NCBI GenBank assembly: GCA_016186375.1
Contig: JACPLS010000056.1
Span: 1-16,431 of the forward strand
DNA: 16,431 nt
DNA from: Candidatus Pacearchaeota archaeon
GTDB lineage: Archaea; Nanobdellota; Nanobdellia; Pacearchaeales; GW2011-AR1
Reading direction: 5' to 3'
Shown here: positions 1 to 5,043 of the stretch, one piece after another
Position numbering within the stretch: the first letter of the stretch is position 1
Layout: each line of letters starts with the position of its first letter
Notes under the pieces: model-generated
Told to the model about the DNA's origin: nothing
Database searches by the model: none
The model's input: only the letters and a program-made list of their open reading frames with translations
Translations under genes and position numbers: made by a program

Positions 1-26
1 TACACTACGTCTTAAATAATCCCCCT
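1..26 (+). repeat. Putative left terminal inverted repeat of the IS630 element
   Basis: The first 7 bases are the exact reverse complement of 1261-1267. Further matches follow through the CCC stretch near base 21-25. The match is imperfect, so this is a plausible rather than proven terminus. Confidence 0.45.
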
Positions 27-66
27 AATTAGTTATATGCTACTTTTCTAATTTAATATCGGTAAG

Positions 67-101
67 TATATAAAGTGTAGCCGTTAATATATTTAAGGAG
101 G
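67..101 (+). promoter_or_regulatory. TATA box and Shine-Dalgarno site of the IS630 transposase
   Basis: TATATAAA at 67-74 is followed by a strong Shine-Dalgarno sequence, AAGGAGG, at 95-101, 8 nt before the ATG at 110. Most other genes in this window have no such site and look leaderless, so the IS carries its own translation signal. Confidence 0.6.
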
Positions 102-109
102 AAAATAAT

Positions 110-748
110 ATGACGCATATAGAAATCCATAAGATAAAAGGCAGAAACTATCTTTATGAAGTTACTAATTATCGTGAAGGTAAGAAAGTAAAGCATAAAT
201 GGAGATATCTTGGAGCAGTTGAACCTGTCCAGAAGAGAAAGTCTAATGTTGGTAAGAAACCAACATTAAAAACAAGAGAATTGAACCAAGAGGAGAAAGT
301 TTTTGTAGAAAAATCTATCAAACATAGCGAGAGCTTTATTAAAGACAGAGCAAAAATAATCGAGCTTTCTTCTCAAGCCAATTCTGTAAAACAAATATGT
401 GAGAAACTAAAGTTCGATAGAAAAAAGATTGGAGAAATAATAAATGCTTTCAATAAAAATGGTTTGAAAGTATTTAAGAGAAAGAGAAATACTGGAAGAC
501 CAAGAAGAATAACAAAAGAACAAAGAGCAAAAATGATTGAATGGCTGAACACTCATCCAAAGAAATTAGAGTTGCATTTCAATAACTGGAGTTGTAATAA
601 GTTATCTGAATTTGCGAAGAAAAATAATATTAAAGTTAGTCCTTCGCAAATTGGAAGAATAATAGAACAAGATGAAATAAAGTACAAGACAAAAAGAAGC
701 AAGATGTACAGCAATGATAAAAATTTTTTGAAAAATATACGACAATAA
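110..748 (+). CDS. IS630-type transposase, N-terminal part (DNA binding), frame 1
   Basis: This 212-aa product carries the DNA-binding half of the transposase. Residues 1-45 (RNYLYEVTNYREGKK...WRYLG) resemble the start of IS1634/IS4-type transposases. Residues about 80-130 and 130-200 form two helix-turn-helix regions joined by a GRPRR linker, as in the paired-like domain of IS630/Tc1 enzymes. Translation in this frame ends at 746-748, shortly after an A3T6G run. The catalytic domain continues in the -1 frame without loss, so this is either the short product of a programmed frameshift or the front half of a once-intact gene. The start is fixed by the AAGGAGG site 8 nt upstream. Confidence 0.8.
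   Translation: MTHIEIHKIKGRNYLYEVTNYREGKKVKHKWRYLGAVEPVQKRKSNVGKKPTLKTRELNQEEKVFVEKSIKHSESFIKDRAKIIELSSQANSVKQICEKLKFDRKKIGEIINAFNKNGLKVFKRKRNTGRPRRITKEQRAKMIEWLNTHPKKLELHFNNWSCNKLSEFAKKNNIKVSPSQIGRIIEQDEIKYKTKRSKMYSNDKNFLKNIRQ
721..730 (+). other. Putative -1 ribosomal frameshift site in the transposase
   Basis: The zero-frame codons AAA AAT TTT TTG contain two overlapping X XXY YYZ slippery heptamers: A AAT TTT at 721-727 and T TTT TTG at 724-730. A -1 slip here joins the DNA-binding ORF (frame starting at 110) to the catalytic ORF, whose -1 frame reads on through EKYTTIKNLYED. A sequencing error in the T run, or real decay, would look the same in raw sequence. Confidence 0.55.
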
Positions 749-1263
749 AGAATCTTTACGAGGATAAAGATCCAAATAAAGTAAAGATTAGTTTTGATGA
801 AAAAGCAAAGATAGCAATTAAGGAATATTTTGGAAGTGTTTATACAAAAGATAAGTTTGTAACTTATCCTTCAAAACAAAAAGTAAAAGGATTGTTAGAG
901 ATGCCTGCAGGTATGAATATTGAGACTGGTAAAATTCATTATTGGTTTTATGATTGGAAGAATTCATTTATTGTTATAGAATGTCTTGAAAATCTGATAA
1001 AAGAATATCCTGGAAAAGAGATTTATGTAATTTTGGATAATTGGTCTGCACATAAATCTCACGATGTAAAGGTATGGAATGACTTACATCCAAGAATGCA
1101 TTTAGTTTATCTGCCAAGCAATGCAAGTTTTCTAAATAAAATTGAAAGAGTATTTGCATTTCTGTCGAGAGATGTTTTACAGAACAGTAACTTTCAAACT
1201 GTTAGAGAAGCAATGGAAAGAATTTCAAACTACTTTGAAAAGGAGGGAAGTATTATGGTTTAG
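724..1263 (+). CDS. IS630-type transposase, C-terminal DDE catalytic part (-1 frame)
   Basis: About 179 residues read from the slippery run in the -1 frame. The three acidic catalytic positions of the DDE fold are all present: D in KISFDEK (codon 796-798), D in VILDNWSAHKS (codon 1036-1038), and E in FLNKIERVF (codon 1144-1146). The frame is free of stops from the slip site to 1261, and the first in-frame ATG (892) lies after the first catalytic Asp. Independent initiation there would therefore give an inactive protein; the useful product is the fusion of about 384 aa, close to the usual IS630 size. That coherence argues for programmed frameshifting over decay but does not prove it. Confidence 0.75.
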   Translation, partial: FFEKYTTIKNLYEDKDPNKVKISFDEKAKIAIKEYFGSVYTKDKFVTYPSKQKVKGLLEMPAGMNIETGKIHYWFYDWKNSFIVIECLENLIKEYPGKEIYVILDNWSAHKSHDVKVWNDLHPRMHLVYLPSNASFLNKIERVFAFLSRDVLQNSNFQTVREAMERISNYFEKEGSIMV

Positions 1264-1267
1264 TGTA
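1242..1267 (-). repeat. Putative right terminal inverted repeat of the IS630 element
   Basis: This is the partner of bases 1-26. The transposase stop codon (1261-1263) lies inside it, as is common in compact insertion sequences. Beyond it, 1268-1302 is a short AT-rich spacer before the neighbouring toxin gene. Confidence 0.45.
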
Positions 1268-1302
1268 TTTAACTTGGAATATTGGAGGATAAATTTGAGT
1301 AA

Positions 1303-1791
1303 TTAATAACCCAATTCTTTTAGAAATGTGTAGTTAGATACTTGAACCTCGCTTCTCTCCCATTTGTTATTTAATATAATAATTTCAAAAATACTCCAAA
1401 TATTTTTTATTAATTTTTTCCTGGAAAAATGATGCAGAAAAAAAGAGAAACCTAATATTTTCATATTTCTTAAGTCTTTATTATTTAAAAAAAACAATTT
1501 TCGCATAACTTTCATATCGTCACAGAGTATAAAGTTTAAATTATATTTTCTTGCTAAGGCAATACATTGAGATTCTCCTTTTCCGAAGCCTAATCTTTCT
1601 AAAGTTCTACTAATTTTTAATGTTTTTCCTTTTAAAGCCACTACTTTTATTCTTTTTTCTTTTATTTTTGTCTCTTCATAAACTGCTTTAGGAATTTCTA
1701 TTTCATAATTTATATTATTTAGTAGATGCAGAAGTTTTACTCTTTCTAATGCTATTAAAGTTGAAGAATCAATAATCAGTTTCTTTAACAA
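1303..1791 (-). CDS. PIN-domain toxin (VapC-like ribonuclease)
   Basis: This 162-aa protein begins LIIDSSTLIAL, the first strand and first metal-binding Asp (D8) of a PIN-fold nuclease. E40 (AVYEETK), E73 (GFGKGESQCIALA) and D91/D92 (ILCDD) complete the acidic site. The GxGExxxI pattern resembles the DUF3368 branch of PIN proteins. Such enzymes cleave RNA and are held inactive by a partner antitoxin. The gene overlaps the 3' end of the antitoxin gene by 23 bp, so the two are probably translationally coupled. It ends 36 bp from the IS630 element, which has not interrupted it. The RNA target cannot be read from sequence. Confidence 0.85.
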   Translation of the reverse strand: MLKKLIIDSSTLIALERVKLLHLLNNINYEIEIPKAVYEETKIKEKRIKVVALKGKTLKISRTLERLGFGKGESQCIALARKYNLNFILCDDMKVMRKLFFLNNKDLRNMKILGFSFFLHHFSRKKLIKNIWSIFEIIILNNKWERSEVQVSNYTFLKELGY

Positions 1792-2059
1792 AATCCGCTC
1801 CCTCCTTTCCGAATTTCGCTCCTATAATTATGGCTTCTGCATCATTTCTTGGAAGAAGCAGAAAAAGCAGATCTTTAGTTATTACGCCTTTATTAAAAAG
1901 ATCGATAAAAAAGATCAGATTTTCTTTTGCTCTTTTCTCTTTTAGATATAACTCATTAAGGGCTTCTCTAACCAATTCTGATTTAGAAGTTTTTGATATC
2001 TTTGTTAATTCAACAAGTTCATTCGAAACTTTCTCATCTAAATTGACATTAATTCTCAT
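1769..2059 (-). CDS. Ribbon-helix-helix antitoxin (VapB-like)
   Basis: The N-terminus (MRINVNLDEKVSNELVELTKISKTSKSELVREALNEL) is a ribbon-helix-helix/CopG DNA-binding domain: one beta strand, then two helices around a SKSELVREAL turn. The C-terminal half (about 45-96), with DAEAIIIGAKFGKEGADF, is probably the toxin-binding segment. Such proteins neutralise the toxin and repress their own operon. The frame can be read from a GTG at 2065, but ATG at 2059 is preferred: a TATA box at 2081-2090 sits about 26 nt upstream of it, which would give a leaderless mRNA starting at that ATG. It overlaps the PIN toxin by 23 bp. Confidence 0.85.
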   Translation of the reverse strand: MRINVNLDEKVSNELVELTKISKTSKSELVREALNELYLKEKRAKENLIFFIDLFNKGVITKDLLFLLLPRNDAEAIIIGAKFGKEGADFVKETDY

Positions 2060-2080
2060 ATACACACTTATTTGACTTAA

Positions 2081-2090
2081 CTATATAAAT
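2081..2090. promoter_or_regulatory. TATA box usable in both directions
   Basis: The sequence ctatataaat reads as a TATA box on both strands. On the minus strand it lies about 26 nt upstream of the antitoxin ATG (2059). On the plus strand it lies about 26 nt upstream of 2111, the exact first base of hairpin repeat A. The minus-strand role is well supported by spacing; the plus-strand role is a hypothesis. Confidence 0.55.
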
Positions 2091-2110
2091 CTTTCTATTA
2101 ATTTGATGTT

Positions 2111-2285
2111 ATGTCAAAAAGTCTCTAGGAAATCGCACCTTTTAAGGTGCGGTGACTTTTTGAGCACAAGAAAATCTGAAAGATTTTCTGTTCAGCAAAT
2201 TTAATAAATTTGCTGCATCCAAAAAACGAGTGCCTGTCATAAACCGCAGCTTTTAAGCTGCGGTGGCACATCGTTTTTTTGATAT
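2111..2285 (+). repeat. Compound hairpin repeat, copy A
   Basis: This element fills most of the 2060-2402 gap and holds four hairpins. Hairpin 1 (about 2114-2162): outer stem caaaaagtc/gactttttg, a roughly 10-nt one-sided 5' bulge, then a cgcac-CTTTTAAG-gtgcg tip. Two plain hairpins follow: AGAAAATCT/AGATTTTCT, and CAGCAAATTT/AAATTTGCTG. Hairpin 2 (about 2221-2280): outer stem ending gtgcc/ggcac, a 5' bulge tgtcataaa, a ccgcag-CTTTTAAG-ctgcgg-type tip, and a T7 tail. The element starts ATGTCAA and ends TTGATAT. Copies B (9155-9278) and C (14266-14432) share these ends. It could be a MITE-like mobile repeat or a structured RNA gene; I recognise no named family. Confidence 0.8.
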
Positions 2286-2402
2286 AGAATAATTATAAAA
2301 CAGAAATCTTTTAAAAGCACTTTAGATATTAATGAAAATGAAAAAAGGAAAAAAGTAAGAATAGAGAACAAAAATGACACAAATATTGAAGGTAATGTTG
2401 AA

Positions 2403-3032
2403 ATGAAAAGTACAAAGAGAAAAGGAAATAGGGAAATATATTGGATAATAGGAATAATGGCTGTAATCTTGGGAATTTTATATTTGTCCCAGATTATTGC
2501 TGAGGAATTTAGAACATTTAATTATCAAGGGTTGACTTTCACAAAAGAGAGATTTGAAAAAATTCCTGTTTTTCATTATTATTATTTCTTTAATAATGAC
2601 GGGCAGACTTACAAATATAATTTATTTTTAAGAGAAGACCCTAGATTTAATAATGTTCCTGTTTCTGGCAATATAGTCTTTTCTGGAGAGAGAATGATTT
2701 TTTTATCTATTAATGGAACTGGAATATCGCAATGTGGAAATAGTTCTAGAGAAATTGCAACGCTCACCAGTTTCTTTGTCAATAATATGTTTAATTTTAA
2801 AGCTGGAACACCTGATAAGAAAGAAGCTGAACAGAAAAATTTAAGTTTTATTAGCTGTAAGACAAATCCTCTTAGTGATGTAATCCTGATCCAAAAAGGA
2901 GATAGCACGGATATCAAGAGGGAAGGTAGTTGCTATAAGATTAATATTGCTGATTGTGAATTATTAAACGCCATAGAGAAATTTGAAGTTCAATCAATTA
3001 TTGACGCGAAGAAACGATCTGGTAATTCATAA
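2403..3032 (+). CDS. Membrane-anchored protein of unknown function
   Basis: A 209-aa protein with a positively charged start (MKSTKRKGNR) and one hydrophobic segment at about residues 13-32 (IYWIIGIMAVILGILYLSQII). The rest is probably outside the membrane: beta-rich, with four Cys (CGNSS, SCKT, GSCYKI, DCELL) that could form disulfides. I do not recognise a domain. The ATG at 2403 is the only usual start in a frame that stays open upstream to 2283; a weak GAAGG lies about 10 nt before it. It is followed by a separately promoted DedA gene on the same strand. A T-run at 3043-3048 may end its transcript. Function unknown. Confidence 0.7.
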   Translation: MKSTKRKGNREIYWIIGIMAVILGILYLSQIIAEEFRTFNYQGLTFTKERFEKIPVFHYYYFFNNDGQTYKYNLFLREDPRFNNVPVSGNIVFSGERMIFLSINGTGISQCGNSSREIATLTSFFVNNMFNFKAGTPDKKEAEQKNLSFISCKTNPLSDVILIQKGDSTDIKREGSCYKINIADCELLNAIEKFEVQSIIDAKKRSGNS

Positions 3033-3070
3033 AAGGAGCTTATTTTTTCGTTTAAGAGATACTGCTTTAA

Positions 3071-3078
3071 TTTATAAA
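3071..3078 (+). promoter_or_regulatory. TATA box of the DedA gene (leaderless)
   Basis: TTTATAAA is centred about 26 nt before the ATG at 3100. Transcription would begin at or next to the start codon, and there is no Shine-Dalgarno site. Confidence 0.6.
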
Positions 3079-3099
3079 CTTTATTTTCCTTGAAAAAAG

Positions 3100-3732
3100 A
3101 TGGGAATAATTGGAAATATTTTTGAAATTTTTACACATTTAGATTTTTATTTGGGAGAAATTATAAAACAATTTGGTGTTTATACTTATTTTATTTTATT
3201 TTTAACAATCTTTCTAGAGACTGGTTTAGTTCTTACTCCTTTTCTTCCTGGAGATTCATTAATTTTTGCGATTGGTGCAATTGCAGCAAAGGGCTTTTTA
3301 AATATATTTTTATTGTTTTTGCTCTTATCAGCTGCAGCGATACTGGGAGACACCGTTAATTATTATCTTGGCAGTTATTTTGGCGATAAAGTTTTTTCCA
3401 GAAGTCGTTTCTTTAAAAAAGAATACCTTGAAAAAACAAAACAATTTTATAAAAAACATGGTGGAAAAACAATAATAATTGCTAGATTCATTCCAATTGT
3501 AAGAACTTTTGCCCCGTTTGTTGCAGGAGTGGGAAAGATGAATTATTTAGAATTTCTAGGATTTAATGTTGTAGGAGGCATATTATGGGTTGCATTATTC
3601 TTATTTGGCGGTTATTATTTTGGTACCTTACCGATAGTTAAAAATAATCTGACTTTATTTATTTTTGTAATCGTCTCTTTATCAATTATTCCGCCTCTTA
3701 TTGAATTAATTAAGAGAAAAATAATAAAATAA
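3100..3732 (+). CDS. DedA-family (VTT-domain) membrane protein
   Basis: This 210-aa multi-pass membrane protein has the family's signature regions: an N-terminal re-entrant segment with FLETGLVLTPFLPGDSLIFAIGAIAA (about residues 39-64), a short amphipathic region, then KHGGKTIIIARFIPIVRTFAPFVAGVGKM (about 119-147), with the paired Arg and Pro-Ile-Val-Arg motif. C-terminal helices cover about 155-175 and 185-203. DedA/YqjA proteins are linked to proton-coupled transport and phospholipid (undecaprenyl or polyprenyl phosphate carrier) translocation; the substrate here is inferred only. Length is typical. It converges on the archaeosortase gene with 8 bp between stop codons. Family assignment is confident. 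Confidence 0.9.
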   Translation: MGIIGNIFEIFTHLDFYLGEIIKQFGVYTYFILFLTIFLETGLVLTPFLPGDSLIFAIGAIAAKGFLNIFLLFLLLSAAAILGDTVNYYLGSYFGDKVFSRSRFFKKEYLEKTKQFYKKHGGKTIIIARFIPIVRTFAPFVAGVGKMNYLEFLGFNVVGGILWVALFLFGGYYFGTLPIVKNNLTLFIFVIVSLSIIPPLIELIKRKIIK

Positions 3733-3740
3733 TCCAATAA

Positions 3741-4277
3741 TTACCTTTTTCCTTTTTTAACATCTTTGAGTATATTTATAATGTCCGAATAAAATGGAAT
3801 TGATTTAACTTTAAAGATGAAAATGTTTGTAAACCAAAGAGCGACAACCAAAAATGTGCTTCCTAAATACCAGACCCATCTATGAGCTATATCAAAATAT
3901 TGAAATCCGGAGACAAAGAGAAATGAAAAAATTGTTATTCTTATGACGTTTAGAATGAGAAATGAAAAAACTAAAAACAAAATACTTTTTGTTCTTGACT
4001 TTATATCCATTGGAGTTGTTAAATTAAGTAAAAGGAGCAAATAATATGCTGCGCCGGCTATACAAGCAGGAATAAGGTTAATATAATTACCAGAAATATA
4101 AAAAGTTGTTGTGTTAGAGAAAAAATGCATATCTGAATAAAATATCTTTAACAATAATTTTACAATGAAAGTTGTTATTGGAGTAAAAATTAAATAAATA
4201 ATCGAAAGATTAAACAGAGCAATAATAATAATTATGAGATATCTGGCTAACAGACTTATTAGACCTTTGTAATTCAT
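3741..4277 (-). CDS. Archaeosortase (exosortase-type transpeptidase/protease)
   Basis: A small 178-aa membrane protein with several hydrophobic helices and the exosortase/archaeosortase catalytic triad in the right order: C72 in IPACIAGAAYYLL, R113 in LNVIRITIF, and H132 in FDIAHRWVWYLG. These enzymes cleave C-terminal sorting signals of secreted proteins and probably transfer the new end to a lipid. A TTG at 4280 precedes the ATG; ATG at 4277 is preferred because a TATA-like cttaaac (4299-4305) lies about 26 nt upstream. It stands 79 bp downstream of a three-gene surface-protein set on the same strand, so a substrate may be the 665-aa protein at 5044-7041. No named archaeosortase subclass is claimed. 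Confidence 0.85.
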   Translation of the reverse strand: MNYKGLISLLARYLIIIIIALFNLSIIYLIFTPITTFIVKLLLKIFYSDMHFFSNTTTFYISGNYINLIPACIAGAAYYLLLLLNLTTPMDIKSRTKSILFLVFSFLILNVIRITIFSFLFVSGFQYFDIAHRWVWYLGSTFLVVALWFTNIFIFKVKSIPFYSDIINILKDVKKGKR

Positions 4278-4356
4278 CAAAACATAAAGAGATATAGGTT
4301 TAAGAAGGTAACGAAAAATTAGGCGTGTATTAATAAAAAAATTAGAAAAAGAATCT

Positions 4357-4650
4357 TTATCTGTTTGCCTCTGGAGATTCTATAAATATGCCTATTACAT
4401 AATCTTTATTGACAGAGCCTTTGGTAAATTTAAAATAGAATGGAATATCTGCGCTTGTCTTAAAAATTCCAAGATTACGACATCTAATATCCTGCATATG
4501 CAACAAACTATCTGATTCTCCAGTAACTGAACAAACAAACTCTAACGAAACATTACTATTTTTATCTCCCTTTTCAGTTTCCAATCCTCGACCATCTACA
4601 ACGATATGTACGTAATCTTTCCCATGATAATCTTTGTATTCGTCTTTCAT
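4357..4650 (-). CDS. Small unknown protein in the surface-protein operon
   Basis: A 97-aa, mostly hydrophilic protein without a signal peptide or membrane helix. It starts MKDEYKDYHGKDYVHIVVDGRG and has a beta-rich middle (SLEFVCSVTG, PFYFKFTKG, YVIGIFIES). I recognise no domain. The gene starts 8 bp after the stop of the lipoprotein gene, so it is almost certainly the third gene of the 7041-4357 operon, and it precedes the archaeosortase. Position suggests a link to surface-protein biogenesis, but nothing in the sequence shows a function. A frameshifted continuation of the lipoprotein was considered but is not supported by any shared motif. Confidence 0.65.
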   Translation of the reverse strand: MKDEYKDYHGKDYVHIVVDGRGLETEKGDKNSNVSLEFVCSVTGESDSLLHMQDIRCRNLGIFKTSADIPFYFKFTKGSVNKDYVIGIFIESPEANR

Positions 4651-4658
4651 TTTTTATT

Positions 4659-5042
4659 TTACTTTATTTCTTCTAATTTACTTTTTTGAGGCATTTTGTT
4701 TTCAAGGAAATATAATTTTCCTTGTACAGTTCCTACAACTAAATCAACATCCCCATCGCCGTCAAAATCTCCAGTAGATAGTGCACTTATTCCTCTATTT
4801 GCGGAATATATTCCTCTTCCTTTAAATTCAAACTCATCCTCTAGATCATTGAAAGAGTGATTTTCTGGACTTCTTACAGTTCTTATTATTTTATGTATTT
4901 CTGTATTATCATATTCTTTTATTTGGTTTAATTGTTCTGTTTTTTGTTCTACTCTGGACTGATTATTACAACCCGCAACTAAAAGAGATAATCCTAATGC
5001 AGAACTTGCAATATAGTTAGTTAAATTTCTAGGAAATCTCAT
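4659..5042 (-). CDS. Lipoprotein with one FG-GAP/VCBS calcium-binding motif
   Basis: A 127-aa secreted protein. Residues 1-25 form a signal peptide ending in the lipobox LVAG-C25, so it should be lipid-anchored through Cys25. Residues 92-100 (DFDGDGDVD) followed by LVVGT form a classic FG-GAP/EF-hand-like calcium loop, normally found as several blades of a beta-propeller. Only one is present here, so this is a minimal or degraded form, or it binds as part of a larger assembly. The ATG lies one base after the stop of the upstream surface-protein gene (TAAgATG), implying coupled translation. It probably works at the outer face of the membrane; partner unknown. Confidence 0.8.
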   Translation of the reverse strand: MRFPRNLTNYIASSALGLSLLVAGCNNQSRVEQKTEQLNQIKEYDNTEIHKIIRTVRSPENHSFNDLEDEFEFKGRGIYSANRGISALSTGDFDGDGDVDLVVGTVQGKLYFLENKMPQKSKLEEIK

Positions 5043-5043
5043 C

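Larger units (their letters stand above)
1..1267 (+). mobile_element. IS630-family insertion sequence, two-frame transposase
   Basis: The transposase has helix-turn-helix DNA-binding regions followed by a DDE catalytic domain (FDEK, LDNWSAHKS, LNKIERVF) typical of the IS630/Tc1-mariner group, which inserts at TA dinucleotides. Positions 1-7 (tacacta) and 1261-1267 (tagtgta) are perfect inverses. The inversion continues imperfectly to about 26 bp (roughly 16 of 26 positions match). Both ends carry an outermost TA, as expected of a TA target duplication. Because the window starts exactly at the proposed left end, the true left flank cannot be seen; it may be an assembly edge at a repeated IS. 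Family assignment is firm. Exact ends are moderately supported. Confidence 0.75.

Noticed and set aside
1830..2075. Open frame on the plus strand over the antitoxin gene
   Set aside because: Antisense to a clear ribbon-helix-helix protein; no family resemblance and no start signals.
2111..2285. CRISPR array
   Set aside because: The hairpins are not regularly spaced direct repeats with unique spacers, and no cas genes are in the window.
2111..2285. Integron attC site or retron msr-msd RNA
   Set aside because: Bulged hairpins are reminiscent of both, but the GTTRRRY/RYYYAAC core sites of attC are absent and no integrase or reverse transcriptase is nearby.
4357..5042. Lipoprotein and 97-aa gene as one frameshifted gene
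   Set aside because: The first has a complete stop, the second its own ATG 8 bp on, and no shared domain spans the junction.
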